Assembly (NCBI GenBank): GCA_002050355.1
Contig: MWYY01000072.1
Coordinates: 1-64,000 of the forward strand
Length of the DNA stretch: 64,000 bases
Reading direction: 5' to 3'
From: Acidobacteria bacterium 28-9
GTDB taxonomy: Bacteria > Acidobacteriota > Blastocatellia > Pyrinomonadales > Pyrinomonadaceae
Part shown: positions 38,378 to 47,943 of the stretch, piece by piece
Layout: every line of letters begins with the position of its first letter
Numbering within the stretch: the stretch's first letter is position 1
The notes under the pieces: model-generated
Seen by the model: only the letters and a program-made list of their open reading frames with translations
Database searches by the model: none
Told to the model about the DNA's origin: nothing
Made by a program: the position numbers and the translations under genes

Positions 38378-38788
38378 CTATTTAACTCTTTGCAAACTAA
38401 TTTTTTTCAGACATTGACATTCGCCAGCCGAGCCGTTGCCCTTACAGGTAGCAGTTAACTGCGTCAATGCTTTTTTCATGGAATTTAATGTTTTTATCTT
38501 CGTTTCAATATCAGCTACTTTTGCCTGCGCCAGTTTTCGCACATCCGCACCCGTCGAATGCGGATTAACCTGCAAGGCGAGAAGTTCTTTGATTTCTTTG
38601 AGCGAAAATCCTAATTCCTGAGCCTGTTTAATAAACCGAATCCGCTCGACCGATTCCGCAGGGAAGGCGCGGTAGCCTGACTCTAAACGCGGCGGCTTCG
38701 GCAGAAGTCCCTGTCGCTCGTAATACCGTATGGTTTGCGAATTCACTTCGCTGCGCTTCGCCAATTCGCCGACTGTTAATCGTTCCAT
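38378..38788 (-). CDS. MerR-family metal regulator between two RND operons
   Basis: 136 residues from the ATG at 38788 (AAGGAT before it); the longer frame to 38866 would include its own promoter. Winged helix: MERLTVGELAKRSEVNSQTI, RYYERQGLLPKP, SGYRAFP. Dimer helix 85-110. C-terminal Cys cluster CKGNGSAGECQC (Cys115, Cys124, Cys126). The N-terminal effector Cys that related Hg/Pb/Cd-type MerR proteins carry before ADV is absent (NPHSTGADV has His77). Sensing thus relies on the C-terminal trio, perhaps with His77. It probably controls the adjacent efflux operons and itself. Confidence 0.9.
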   Translation of the reverse strand: MERLTVGELAKRSEVNSQTIRYYERQGLLPKPPRLESGYRAFPAESVERIRFIKQAQELGFSLKEIKELLALQVNPHSTGADVRKLAQAKVADIETKIKTLNSMKKALTQLTATCKGNGSAGECQCLKKISLQRVK

Positions 38789-38811
38789 TAGATTTATCCT
38801 TCCATTTACTA

Positions 38812-38842
38812 CTGTAAACCTTATACCTAAATATAAGGTCAA
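38812..38842 (-). promoter_or_regulatory. MerR-type autoregulatory promoter
   Basis: Minus strand: -35 TTGACC (38837-38842), 19-bp spacer, -10 TTACAG (38812-38817). The spacer carries the dyad ACCTTAT...ATAAGGT (38818-38839). Placed just upstream of the merR start at 38788; the dyad is typical of a MerR operator and would allow self-control. Confidence 0.8.
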
Positions 38843-39026
38843 GTATGAAACTACAATTGCCGGCAAATCCGGTCAGTATGCCGACTTTTTCAGCTGTCAA
38901 GCGGAAACGGAAGAAGTTTTCCGTCAATTAATCCATACCAGCCGCCGATCTAATACGCGAATGGTTAAAGTTTTTGGGAATTGCCGTCAGTTGACAAAAG
39001 AAGACCTGGAACAAAAACATTATGAA

Positions 39027-39067
39027 ATGGAATAAACTTGACAATGTTTTGACTTATTCCATATAGT
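39027..39067 (+). promoter_or_regulatory. Promoter with a 9-bp dyad before the second RND operon
   Basis: Plus strand: -35 TTGACA (39038-39043), 18-bp spacer, -10 TATAGT (39062-39067). A perfect dyad, ATGGAATAA (39027-39035) and TTATTCCAT (39054-39062), flanks the -35 and abuts the -10, a likely operator. The start point would fall only a few bases before the ATG at 39078, so the first message may be nearly leaderless. Confidence 0.65.
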
Positions 39068-39077
39068 GAAGTTGAAG

Positions 39078-39467
39078 ATGAAGAAATGGCTGACATCGCT
39101 TTTCCTGCTTTTCGCGCTCGCCTCCGGCGTGCTGGCGGGAACGCCTGTTTTTTCGGGCAACGCGGAAAACGGTATGTCGGCAATGGCGTGCTGTAAAAAG
39201 AAACCGAAAGATTGCGATGCTAAAAGCGTCAGCGCGGCACAACTTTGCTGCGCGATAAATTGCGGCAATCCTGCGCCAACTTCGCCAGGCGCGTCATTTA
39301 ACTTTTCGCCTTTAGCGGTCATTATCAGCGATTCGATTCTCAAACAAATCGCATCCTTGCTCGGACAACAAAAACCGGCTTTAAATGTTTCCTTTTCGTT
39401 TGAGCGCGTAACTTTCTCGCAAAAATTCCAACCCAAATATATTCAGCATCATTCGTTTTTAATTTAG
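39078..39467 (+). CDS. Exported Cys-containing protein, first gene of the second RND operon
   Basis: 129 residues from the ATG at 39078 (an upstream in-frame GTG at 39066 lies inside the -10 box). Signal peptide to about VLAGTP, then MACCKKKPKDCDA and AQLCCAINCGNPAP, six cysteines in a 35-residue stretch, then a less featured tail ending QPKYIQHHSFLI. The cysteine pattern suggests a periplasmic metal-binding or disulfide-bonded protein. Family not recognised. It leads the YtkA-like, pump, TolC and adaptor genes. Confidence 0.65.
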   Translation: MKKWLTSLFLLFALASGVLAGTPVFSGNAENGMSAMACCKKKPKDCDAKSVSAAQLCCAINCGNPAPTSPGASFNFSPLAVIISDSILKQIASLLGQQKPALNVSFSFERVTFSQKFQPKYIQHHSFLI

Positions 39468-39608
39468 TTTCAAGGGCGTAGTGTGCCTTGTCGCAGGCGA
39501 AGTGCGTCTGCGCGGGGCTTTTTGTTTGCGCGTCTTGGTGTGTCTTTTTTAGGGCATCCGTGACGGAAAATTCTATTTCAATTCGTTTCAATTTAAGGAG
39601 ATTTCAAA

Positions 39609-40064
39609 ATGAAAAAAATTATTCTATTTGTTGGTTTCGCATCACTTTTCACGTTAATTCTTTTGGCTGCGGCTTGCAGTTCAGGCACTCAGCCGACCGC
39701 GTCTAATCCGGTTCCGGGGAAAGTCATTAAAGCAGCGCCGATTGGCAACAATCTGATGGTGACGCTCTCAAACGACACGGGCAAACTTAAAAACGGCGAA
39801 CAGGAAATCTTTCTCTCTTTTACCGATGCTTCGGGCAAAGCGGTTGATGTCGGTATGGTCAGTGCCGCCGCGCTTAATTTTCAAATGCCCGCGATGGGAA
39901 GTATGGCGCAGATGAATGATGCGGCGATTTTTACGACGACATCCGTGCCGGGCGTTTACAAGGGCAAAGTCAGAATCGAGATGCCCGGCGAGTGGCAGGC
40001 GCAAATCAGTTATGAAGGCTCTGCCGGAAACGGCAAAACTTCGATTCCCGTGACTGCTTACTAG
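39609..40064 (+). CDS. YtkA-like lipoprotein
   Basis: 151 residues: lipobox LAAACSSG (Cys about 22), then a YtkA/FixH-like beta-sandwich: [34 protein letters not shown] and [21 protein letters not shown]. The Met-rich [10 protein letters not shown] stretch is at the position where CusF-like or YtkA-like proteins may hold Cu(I). AAGGAG lies before the ATG, and the pump follows after 8 bases. Confidence 0.85.
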   Translation: MKKIILFVGFASLFTLILLAAACSSGTQPTASNPVPGKVIKAAPIGNNLMVTLSNDTGKLKNGEQEIFLSFTDASGKAVDVGMVSAAALNFQMPAMGSMAQMNDAAIFTTTSVPGVYKGKVRIEMPGEWQAQISYEGSAGNGKTSIPVTAY

Positions 40065-40072
40065 ATAAAAAT

Positions 40073-43000
40073 ATGATTAACCGGCTTATCGAATGGTCGC
40101 TCAAAAATCGCGGTATCGTCATCGCTTTTTACGTTGCGCTGGCGGCGGCGGGCTATTGGGCTTTGACGCGCACGCCGATTGACGCGATTCCAGACTTGTC
40201 CGACAACCAGGTCATCGTTTTCACCGATTGGGCTGGACGTTCTCCCCAGGAAGTCGAAGACCAGGTAACTTATCCGCTCGTAACAAACTTGCAGGGTTTG
40301 CCGGGGGTGCGTGTCGTGCGGGCGAGTTCTGCGTTCAGCTTTTCGATGATTAACATCATTTTTGAAGACAATATAGATTTGTATTGGGCGCGAACCCGCG
40401 TTCTCGAACGGCTTAATCTCGTCTCAAAACAATTGCCCGAAGGCGTTGTGCCGACGCTCGGACCCGATGCGACCGGAGTCGGGCAGGTTTTCTGGTATAC
40501 GCTCGAATCTGACACGATGAATTTGCGCGATTTGCGCTCCCTGCAGGATTGGTTTGTCCGCTATCAATTAAATTCCGTTCCGGGCGTGGCGGAAGTCGCC
40601 TCGGTCGGCGGATACGTGCAGCAATATCAGGTTGATGTTGACCCGAACAAACTGCGCGGGCTTAATATTCCGCTGTCAACCGTCGTCGAAGCCGTGCAGC
40701 GTTCAAACAACAACGTCGGCGGAAACGTCGTCGAGCAAGCCGGACAATGGGCGGTCGTGCGCGGCATCGGGTTAATTGAATCGGCGGCGGATGTCGAAAA
40801 CGTCGTTATCGGCTCAAATAACGGAACGCCGATTTATGTCAAAAACGTCGCCGAAGTAAAACTCGGTAACGCTTTTCGCACCGGCGCGTTAGATAAAAAC
40901 GGCAAGGAAGCCGTCGGCGGCGTGGTCATCGCGCGCTACGGCGTGAACACGCTCGAAGTCATCGAAGCGGTCAAGAAAAAAATCGAAGAATTAAAGGCTG
41001 GTTTGCCCGAAGGCGTTTCAGTTGTTCCTTTTTACGACCGCACGCAGCTTATCAATCGCGCAACTTCCACCTTAAAAACGGCTCTGATTGAAGAACTGAT
41101 TCTGGTCACGCTCGCGCACATCATTTTTCTGGCGCATTTTCGCTCGATTCTGATTGTCACGATTCCCTTGCCGCTCGCCGTGCTTGTCTCTTTTCTGTTT
41201 ATGTATTTTATGGGCATCAGTTCAAATCTGATGTCGCTCGCCGGAATCGCCATCGCCATCGGCGTGCTGGTGGACGCGGGAATTGTCGTCACCGAAAACG
41301 CTTTTCGCTATATCGAGCAGCATGACATCAACCTGAAAGACAAACCCGCCGTCTGGCGGGCGGTTCTCGAATCTACCAAACTCGTCGGGCGACCGACATT
41401 CTTTTCGATGGCGATTATCATTCTCGCCTTCGTTCCGGTTTTCGCGCTCATCGGGCAGGAAGGAAAACTGTTTCATCCGCTCGCTTTTACAAAGACTTTT
41501 GCGATGGTCGCCGCGACGATTATTGCCATCAGTCTGGTTCCCGTGCTTTGCACTTTTTTGCTCGGCGGAAAAATTCACTCCGAACAATCAAATCCGGTGA
41601 TGCGTTTTCTGCACCGGCTTTACCAACCCGCTCTCGGTTTCGCTCTCGCGCATCGCGTCTTAACGGTCGCCGCCGCGCTCGTCCTTTTTCTCGGCGCGGT
41701 TTTTCTGGCAACCGGCATCGGCAACGAGTTTATGCCGCCTCTGAACGAAGGCGACGTGATGTTTATGCCCGTGACCGACCCGGCGATTTCGATTGACGAA
41801 GCCCGCAAGATTATGAGCAGGCAGGACGAAATCCTTAAAAATGTTCCCGAAGTCGCCTGGGCGGTCGGAAAAGCCGGACGCGCCGAAACTTCGACCGACC
41901 CGGCGCCGGTGAATATGAACGAAACAATCGTTCACTTGAAGCCACAGGAAGAATGGCGGTCGGGAATGACGCGGGAAAAATTGATTGCCGAGATGGACGC
42001 GGCTGTGAAAATGCCCGGGGTGACGAACATCTGGACGCAGCCGATTATCAACCGTATCGAGATGCTTTCGACCGGAATTCGCTCGGAAGTCGGAATCAAG
42101 ATTTTCGGCAACGATTTGAAAACTCTGGAAACGGTTTCGCGGCAAATCGCGGATGTCGTCAAAATCGTTCCCGGCGCGGCGGACGTTTATCCCGAACAAA
42201 TCAGCGGCGCGCCGTATATTGACATTAAGATAAATCGTCAGGCGGCGGCGCGATACGGGATTGACACGCGGATGATTGAAGACGCAATCGAAAAAGGCAT
42301 CGGGGAGACGAATTTATCGGTGACGATTGAAGGGCGCAGACGTTTCCCGATTCGTGTCCGCTACGCGCCGGAGTTTCGCGCGAGCGCCGAAGCCATCGGG
42401 CAAATTCCGATTATGGCAGCGAACGGCAACACCGTTCCGCTCGCTCAATTAGCCGACGTTCGCAAGGTTGAAGGTCCGACGATGATTTCGAGCGAGAACG
42501 GACTTCTGCGCGGCACGGTTCTATTAAATGTCCGCGGGCGCGATGTCGGCTCGTTCGTCGAGGAAGCGCGGGCGGCAATCACCAAACAAGTGCCGTTGCC
42601 CGCCGGATATTACATCAATTGGAGCGGTCAATACGAAAACCAGCAGCGCGCCCGCGCCCGTCTGCTGATCGTTATTCCGATTGTTTTGCTGGTAATTTTC
42701 GGCTTGCTTTATCTGACTTATCACTCCGTGCTGGAAGCCGCGCACGTTCTTCTCGCCGTGCCGTTCGCCTTGACGGGCGGCGTGTATCTGGTTTGGTTTT
42801 TGGGCTACAACTTTTCGGTCGCCGTCTGGGTCGGCTTTATCGCGCTCTTTGGAACAGCCGTTCAAACCGGCGTGGTGATGGTGATTTATCTGAACGAAGC
42901 GGTTGAGAAAAAACGCCACGAGCTTGGCGGACGCTTGACGCGCAAAGCATTGATGGAAGCCGTCAAGGAAGGAGCGTTGCTGCGTCTCAGACCGAAAGTG

Positions 43001-43309
43001 ATGACTGTTTCGACGGTCGTGGCGGGACTACTGCCGATTATGTGGAGTTCGAGCGCGGGTTCGGAAGTGATGAAACCGCTTGCCACGCCCGTTCTCGGCG
43101 GAATGGTTTCGAGCCTGCTGCACGTTTTGATTGTAACGCCGGTGATTTTTTACTGGATTCACGAGCGCGAGTTAAGAAAAGAAGAAAAAGCGGCAGTTTC
43201 GTCTGCGCGAGAAGCGGAAGATTTTGATAAAGGCGAGTTTGAAAACGGCGAACCGGACGCGCCCGTAGAAACCGGAAAACGTAATGAGAAGGAGATTACC
43301 CGCATTTAA
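40073..43309 (+). CDS. cusA: Cu(I)/Ag(I) HME-RND efflux pump, CusA type
   Basis: 1078 residues, complete. The first helix [20 protein letters not shown], proton-relay helix [20 protein letters not shown], and porter segments align with CusA. The three methionines of the CusA metal path are all present at the equivalent sites: Met565 (EGDVMFMPV), Met615 (DPAPVNM) and Met664 ([12 protein letters not shown]), spaced 50 and 49 residues apart as in E. coli CusA (573, 623, 672). That strongly supports Cu(I)/Ag(I) as substrate. The C-terminal tail is acidic. It is followed by TolC and adaptor genes. Confidence 0.95.
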   Translation: MINRLIEWSLKNRGIVIAFYVALAAAGYWALTRTPIDAIPDLSDNQVIVFTDWAGRSPQEVEDQVTYPLVTNLQGLPGVRVVRASSAFSFSMINIIFEDNIDLYWARTRVLERLNLVSKQLPEGVVPTLGPDATGVGQVFWYTLESDTMNLRDLRSLQDWFVRYQLNSVPGVAEVASVGGYVQQYQVDVDPNKLRGLNIPLSTVVEAVQRSNNNVGGNVVEQAGQWAVVRGIGLIESAADVENVVIGSNNGTPIYVKNVAEVKLGNAFRTGALDKNGKEAVGGVVIARYGVNTLEVIEAVKKKIEELKAGLPEGVSVVPFYDRTQLINRATSTLKTALIEELILVTLAHIIFLAHFRSILIVTIPLPLAVLVSFLFMYFMGISSNLMSLAGIAIAIGVLVDAGIVVTENAFRYIEQHDINLKDKPAVWRAVLESTKLVGRPTFFSMAIIILAFVPVFALIGQEGKLFHPLAFTKTFAMVAATIIAISLVPVLCTFLLGGKIHSEQSNPVMRFLHRLYQPALGFALAHRVLTVAAALVLFLGAVFLATGIGNEFMPPLNEGDVMFMPVTDPAISIDEARKIMSRQDEILKNVPEVAWAVGKAGRAETSTDPAPVNMNETIVHLKPQEEWRSGMTREKLIAEMDAAVKMPGVTNIWTQPIINRIEMLSTGIRSEVGIKIFGNDLKTLETVSRQIADVVKIVPGAADVYPEQISGAPYIDIKINRQAAARYGIDTRMIEDAIEKGIGETNLSVTIEGRRRFPIRVRYAPEFRASAEAIGQIPIMAANGNTVPLAQLADVRKVEGPTMISSENGLLRGTVLLNVRGRDVGSFVEEARAAITKQVPLPAGYYINWSGQYENQQRARARLLIVIPIVLLVIFGLLYLTYHSVLEAAHVLLAVPFALTGGVYLVWFLGYNFSVAVWVGFIALFGTAVQTGVVMVIYLNEAVEKKRHELGGRLTRKALMEAVKEGALLRLRPKVMTVSTVVAGLLPIMWSSSAGSEVMKPLATPVLGGMVSSLLHVLIVTPVIFYWIHERELRKEEKAAVSSAREAEDFDKGEFENGEPDAPVETGKRNEKEITRI

Positions 43310-43354
43310 AAAGAACCGACGGCAGCGCGGGCGTGCCGGTTCAGCAATAACAAA

Positions 43355-44719
43355 ATGTTTTTCAAATTTACCAAAAAAATTTCGCGGCGGTTGCTGTGCG
43401 CCGGTTTACTGCTGGCGGCGCAGATGCCCGCCTTAGCTCAAACGCAGCCGACCACTTTGCCGGATGAGCCGGCGACTTTATCGCGCTATCTCGACCAAAC
43501 AGGCGGGATGACGGCGGATGAAGCCGTCGCTTTCGCGCTCTTGAATAACGGCGAGATGGCGGCTGCGCGAAAAGAAATCGAAGCGGCGCGCGCCCTTGTC
43601 AAACAAGCTCGGTTAAGACCGAATCCAAGCGTGGAGTTCAGTCGTCAGGAGCAAATCGGAGGCTCCGACAATGACACGATGATCGCGGGAAGTTTGCCGC
43701 TCGAACTCGGCGGGCGGCGAAAAACGCGCGTCAATGTCGCCGAAGCCGAATTGTCCGTGCGCGAAAAAGAAGTTGCCAACCGCGAGCGACTGCTGGCGGC
43801 GGAAGTTCGCGCCAAATTCGGCGAAGCACTGGCAAACACGCTCAAACTGAAACTGGTGGAAGATCTGCTCGAAACAGCCGTCGGCGGATTCCGACTCGTG
43901 CAGGCTCGCGTGGGCGAGGGCAAAACCGCGCCGCTCGAAGAAAATATGACGCTTGTCGAAGTCAATCGCCTGCGCTCGACGCGCGAAACCGAAGCGGGCA
44001 AAACCGAAATCTCATTTTTAGAACTTCGCAATCTGCTCGGAATGAAACCGGAAGAACCGCTGCGGCTGCGCGGCGATTTTCGGGACTTGCTCGCGCCTTT
44101 ACCGCCGCTCGCCGAAGCGACTCAACAGGCTTTGCAGACGCGCCCCGACTTGCTCGCGGTGCAGGCGATGGAAACTCTCGCCGCAGCGCAAATCGAACAG
44201 GCGCGAGCCGCTGGGCGTATTGACGCAAGCGTTTCGGCAGGTTATGGACGAAACAATTTCAGCTTTCCCGTCAATGGCATTACCAACGCGGGGCAACTAA
44301 GACCTGTGCAGGATGTTTTTCATTCTTTCAAATTCGGCGTTACCTTCGAGCTTCCCGTCCGCAACCGCAATCAAGGCGCGATTGAAGCCGCCGCCGCCAA
44401 TTTATCCGCCGCCGGGACGCGTCGCCAATTTGCCGAACTGACGATTCGCCGCAAAGTCGCCGCCGCTTTCGCCCGCTACCAAAGCGCGGCTCGCGCCAAT
44501 GAGATTTTCCGCGTCGGCGTGCGCGACCAAGCCAATGCCAACTTGCAGGTCGTGCGGCAAACATACGAACTCGGAGCGCGAAATTTAATTGATTACCTGA
44601 TTGAGCAACGCCGCTTTATCGAGCTTGAAAACGAATTTATTGACGCGCAACTGGCGGTTTACACGGCGCGGGTGGAAATTTTGCGGGCGACGAACGCGCC
44701 GGAGTTGATAAAGAAATGA
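43355..44719 (+). CDS. TolC-family outer-membrane channel (CusC-like)
   Basis: 454 residues with a signal peptide (to about ALAQTQP). Two outer-membrane efflux domains with long helices: ALLNNGEMAAARKEIEAARALVKQARLRPNPSVEF and ANLQVVRQTYELGARNLIDYLIEQRR. Its stop overlaps the start of the adaptor gene (ATGA), so the two are translated together. It forms the outer-membrane exit of the Cus-type pump at 40073-43309. Confidence 0.93.
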   Translation: MFFKFTKKISRRLLCAGLLLAAQMPALAQTQPTTLPDEPATLSRYLDQTGGMTADEAVAFALLNNGEMAAARKEIEAARALVKQARLRPNPSVEFSRQEQIGGSDNDTMIAGSLPLELGGRRKTRVNVAEAELSVREKEVANRERLLAAEVRAKFGEALANTLKLKLVEDLLETAVGGFRLVQARVGEGKTAPLEENMTLVEVNRLRSTRETEAGKTEISFLELRNLLGMKPEEPLRLRGDFRDLLAPLPPLAEATQQALQTRPDLLAVQAMETLAAAQIEQARAAGRIDASVSAGYGRNNFSFPVNGITNAGQLRPVQDVFHSFKFGVTFELPVRNRNQGAIEAAAANLSAAGTRRQFAELTIRRKVAAAFARYQSAARANEIFRVGVRDQANANLQVVRQTYELGARNLIDYLIEQRRFIELENEFIDAQLAVYTARVEILRATNAPELIKK

Positions 44720-46281
44720 CGGAAGAAAATAAAAAAAAAATAACGGAAGACGAAAGCGAAAGCGAGAAACTCGAAGGGGTTAAAAAAGCCGAAGCTGCTT
44801 CGACCGAAAATCGAAATTCGAGCCGCAAGCCGATGTATATCGCTCTGGCGGTTATCGGAGTCGTAGTAGCGGGGGTGTTTGTTTTTTGGCTTTTTCATGG
44901 TAGTAAAGAGAGCGGTCAGCCGGTGCCTGCGCCGCGCGCAATTTCATTTGACAGTAATGAACAATCTTCTCCGACGACTGAAGAACAAACCGTGACGATT
45001 GCTCCCGAACAAGTCGAACGCAGCGGAATCAAGATCGAATCGGTCGGCGAAGCCTTGTCGCAGGAAGCCGCGCAGACGAGCGCAACCGGCGTTGTGCAGG
45101 CGAACGCTTACAGCGAGACACCTGTGATTTCACAAATCGGCGGCGTGGTTCGCAGCGTGACGGCGCGGCTTGGCGAGAACGTCAGCCGTGGGCAAACAAT
45201 CGCCGTCGTTTCGAGCGACGAACTCGCGGCGGCGCAATCACGCTTTCTTGCCCTTCAAACCGAAGTGAACACAGCGCGGCAAAGTTACGAACGCGCCGCG
45301 CGCCTTTTGAAAATCAATCCGGTCAGTCGCGGAGAGTTAGATCAGGCGCAGGCAAAATTAAAAACCGCCGAAGCCGAACTCGACGAAATGCAAAGACGTT
45401 ATAAACGTGCCGTCAAGCTCGTCGAAATCGGGGCGGTAAGCCGCGAAGAATTCGATCAGGAGCGCACGAAATTAAAAACCGCCGAAGCCGAATTAGAGAA
45501 CGCGCGCCGGCAGTACAAGCGCGCGACGGAAGTCGCCCGTATTGCTCCGGTCAGCAACGCGGAATTCGAGCAAGCCGCCGTCAAACTCAGAACCGGCGAA
45601 TCCGACCTTGCCGCCGCTCGCCAAAGGTTGATCGTGCTTGGTTTATCGCCCGGGCGAGTTGATGCGCTCCGCTCTCCGTCGCAGATTACTTCTGAGCTTG
45701 CCATAACCTCGCCCGTTTCCGGCACCATCACGGCTCGCTCGGTCAATCAAAATGAGGTCGTCGAAGCCAATAAAGAATTGATGAAGGTCACGAATCTATC
45801 AAGCGTTTGGGTTATCGCGCAAGTTTATGAAAAAGACTTGGGACGGATTCGCGCAGGAAGCGGTGCTTCAGTCACAACCGACGCATATCCGGGACGGCTC
45901 TTTCGCGGGCAGATAACCTACATTGCCCCGGAAATTAACCAAGACACGCGAACAGCGCAGGCGCGCGTCGAACTTGAAAACCCGGGACAGATTTTGAAAA
46001 TTGGAATGTATGTCAACGTCGCTTTCGGCGCGACTGGAACGGCGGAAATGACCGCGCCCGTCGTTCCGGCTGCAGCCGTACAGAGTATTAATAACCGGCA
46101 AATGGTTTTCGTCGTAACCGATAAACCGAATGTGTTCATATTAAAACCAGTGCGCTTGGGGACAGAAAATGGCGGGCGATATGTTGTGCTGGAAGGTTTG
46201 AACGTCGGCGACAAAATCGTCACGGAAGGAAGTTTTCTGCTTCGCGCCGAATGGCTCAAGCAGCATCCTGGCGGGCAATAA
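44716..46281 (+). CDS. RND periplasmic adaptor (CusB-like)
   Basis: 521 residues. A charged cytoplasmic start with one membrane helix (about 40-57) in place of a cleaved signal, then barrel and lipoyl halves (GGVVRSVTARLGENVSRGQ, SPVSGTITARSVNQNEVVE) around a long coiled coil in which a KLKTAEAEL unit is repeated at least twice with ARRQYKRA-type segments. Membrane-proximal domain GDKIVTEGSFLLRAEW. It joins the pump and the TolC channel. Confidence 0.93.
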   Translation: MTEENKKKITEDESESEKLEGVKKAEAASTENRNSSRKPMYIALAVIGVVVAGVFVFWLFHGSKESGQPVPAPRAISFDSNEQSSPTTEEQTVTIAPEQVERSGIKIESVGEALSQEAAQTSATGVVQANAYSETPVISQIGGVVRSVTARLGENVSRGQTIAVVSSDELAAAQSRFLALQTEVNTARQSYERAARLLKINPVSRGELDQAQAKLKTAEAELDEMQRRYKRAVKLVEIGAVSREEFDQERTKLKTAEAELENARRQYKRATEVARIAPVSNAEFEQAAVKLRTGESDLAAARQRLIVLGLSPGRVDALRSPSQITSELAITSPVSGTITARSVNQNEVVEANKELMKVTNLSSVWVIAQVYEKDLGRIRAGSGASVTTDAYPGRLFRGQITYIAPEINQDTRTAQARVELENPGQILKIGMYVNVAFGATGTAEMTAPVVPAAAVQSINNRQMVFVVTDKPNVFILKPVRLGTENGGRYVVLEGLNVGDKIVTEGSFLLRAEWLKQHPGGQ

Positions 46282-46645
46282 ATTTAGGAAATGAATGAGA
46301 AAACATTTGCGCGGGCGGTTAGTCGGAAAATTTCAGTCCAATGGTGTAAATGGCTAGGCGAAAAGTTTTTTCGGCTTTGAGATTTCTAAGCAAAAGTTAC
46401 GCGAATAATATATCTATTTCGAGAAGTTTTATCTAAGCTGCCCGCTCCCCGCGGGCGGACAAAGGGCGAGGGGGTGAGGACCTCGCCCGAAACGGGCGGC
46501 GGTGTGGCAGACGCCGCCTTAAATTTTAAGCCTCAATTTGATTATTAATAGATTTAAAAACTCGCGCAAATTGATACATCAATTGTGATAAGTTATTTTA
46601 GATCTCAAGTAATTTTAAATTTTAAAAACAGGACAATTATTAATT
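46282..46645. other. Intergenic region with a GC-rich block
   Basis: About 360 bases. A GC-rich island at roughly 46438-46520 (repeated GGGCG, CCCGC, GCCGCC) can fold into nested hairpins and probably ends the cus operon transcript. The final 100 bases are AT-rich and lead into the HU gene. No coding frame. Confidence 0.5.
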
Positions 46646-46750
46646 ATGGCAACCAAGAAAAACGATTCAGCAAAAACAACGGGCGGCGCAGCTAAAAAAG
46701 CAGCAACAGCAGGCAACAAGACATCTACCGGCGGTAAAGAAAATCATTGA
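46646..46750 (+). CDS. Lys/Ala-rich N-terminal extension of HU, separate frame
   Basis: ATG at 46646, product MATKKNDSAKTTGGAAKKA followed by more Ala/Thr/Gly/Lys, ending at TGA 46748-46750. This composition is that of the basic tails attached to HU proteins in several phyla. It ends exactly where the HU frame starts (TTGA overlap), one base out of frame. Most likely the two were one protein, or a leader coupled to HU. Confidence 0.55.
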   Translation: MATKKNDSAKTTGGAAKKAATAGNKTSTGGKENH

Positions 46751-47013
46751 CCGAGCTGGTCAGCGCACTCGCTGAAACAACCGGCATTACGAAAGCGAAA
46801 GCAAAAGAAGTGTTAGACGCTCACGCGGAGCTTCTAATTTCCGAACTTAAAGAAAACGGCAACGTTCAACTTGCCGGAATCGGAAAACTTAAACTCGGGC
46901 AGCGGGCTGAACGTCAAGGACGCAATCCTTCAACCGGCGAAGCGATTACCATTAAGGCAAGCAAAACGGTTAAATTCTCAGGCGGGAAGCGTTTCAAAGA
47001 TAGCTTTCAATAA
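46747..47013 (+). CDS. HU-family DNA-binding protein
   Basis: 88 residues from the TTG at 46747. The complete HU fold is present: TELVSALAETTGITKAKAKEVLDA, IGKLKLGQRAERQGRNPSTGE (the Pro-tipped DNA-inserting arm region), ITIKASKTVKFSGGKRFKDSFQ. The upstream frame is closed by a TAA at 46735-46737, so the TTG overlapping the preceding TGA is the only nearby start. A one-base change would fuse it to the Lys/Ala-rich tail at 46646. A nucleoid protein. Confidence 0.88.
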   Translation: MTELVSALAETTGITKAKAKEVLDAHAELLISELKENGNVQLAGIGKLKLGQRAERQGRNPSTGEAITIKASKTVKFSGGKRFKDSFQ

Positions 47014-47048
47014 ATAAATCAGTTTCAATTCGGATTCAAGGAAAAAGA

Positions 47049-47076
47049 AAAAGTCGGCGATTAATCGCCGACTTTT
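47049..47076 (+). terminator. Terminator of the HU gene
   Basis: AAAAGTCGGCGA (47049-47060) and its reverse complement (47065-47076) around TTAA, ending in TTTT and then an AT-rich stretch. It lies 36 bases past the HU stop. Confidence 0.85.
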
Positions 47077-47093
47077 CATTATTTTATATAAAA

Positions 47094-47512
47094 ACCTGCG
47101 CGCGAACGCTGGACGTGATGGGCGAATGGTGGACGCTGACGCTACTGTTTTTGCGTGATGTTTTTTACGGAATACACCGCTTCGACCGACTTTTGACGGA
47201 ATTGGGAATCTCGCGCAACGTGCTGACCGACCGCCTGAGAACCCTTGTCGAAAGCGGAATTCTGAAGAAAAAAATGTATCAGGAAAAGCCGGAGCGATAC
47301 GAATATCACCTGACCGAAAGCGGGTGCGAACTGTTGCCGATTTTGGCTCTGCTGATGAATTGGGAAATCGCTGGCTCCTGACTGAATTCGGAGACAAACC
47401 GCAATTAGTTCACGATTCCTGTGGTCAAACCACCTCGCTGCTGCTCGTATGTAATCACTGTCGCAAAGAAATCACGCCGCACAACGCGCACCTGCACAAG
47501 TTGGAAAATTAA
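47094..47512 (+). pseudogene. Broken HxlR-family regulator
   Basis: Reads CARTLDVMGEWWTLTLLFLRD, FYGIHRFDRLLTELGISRNV, LTDRLRTLVESGIL and RYEYHLTESG up to LALLMNW. The family continues in another frame with NRWLLTEFGDKPQLVHDSCG and a C-terminal VCNHCRKEI. Loss of one G in the run at about 47360 explains the shift (TGGGAAAT where TGGGGAAAT is needed). The N-terminus before CARTL is missing and replaced by the terminator region of HU. So it is truncated and frameshifted. Confidence 0.8.
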
Positions 47513-47621
47513 TTGCAGGCTTGCAGGCGGCAACTAAAACTTTCTTTTCGATAATTACGCGAAGCGACAGAACGATTGGGTTGACGTGGGGCGAAACCGC
47601 CGCCACGCAACGTTAGGGTAA

Positions 47622-47888
47622 AAAGACAACGCCGAAACCGGAAATGAATTTGAAGCTGAAAATTCTATAACCATCAAAGCCGTCGCCGAAAATCTCGGCA
47701 TCAAAACTCCTGAAACTTTATCTAACCGGCTGGTTAAACTCCGACCGATGTTAAGCGGATTAGACGAGCCGGAGGCAAAGCCACGAAAGATTTTTCTGTA
47801 TATAAAAGACGGCGTGCTTGGAGAATTAAATAAAGGAAACGACTTCGCTCGGCAGAATCCGGTAAAAGAGGAAATACATCGAAAATAA
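47622..47888 (+). pseudogene. Unidentified 3' gene remnant
   Basis: An 88-codon frame after a TAA without a start codon. It reads ...ENSITIKAVAENLGIKTPET, SNRLVKLRPMLSGLDEPEAK, PRKIFLYIKDGVLGELNKGN and stops at 47886-47888. Even base composition and continuous amphipathic sequence suggest real former coding sequence, perhaps the tail of a mobile-element or DNA-binding protein. No family recognised. Confidence 0.45.
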
Positions 47889-47943
47889 ACTATTTTTGTT
47901 TTTTTTCGATGTTTCCAATATTCAACCAAATCATTTTTGTTAT

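Noticed and set aside
38378-38866. MerR start at 38866
   Set aside because: The added residues would overlap the -10/-35 elements at 38812-38842 and have no family similarity; the ATG at 38788 begins the normal helix-turn-helix.
46438-46520. GC-rich hairpin block as a non-coding RNA
   Set aside because: It lies just after the operon end and can be explained as a terminator region; no conserved RNA motif was recognised.
46735-46760. Programmed -1 frameshift joining the Lys/Ala tail to HU
   Set aside because: No X-XXY-YYZ slippery heptamer is in the right frame near the TGA; coupling or an indel explains it better.
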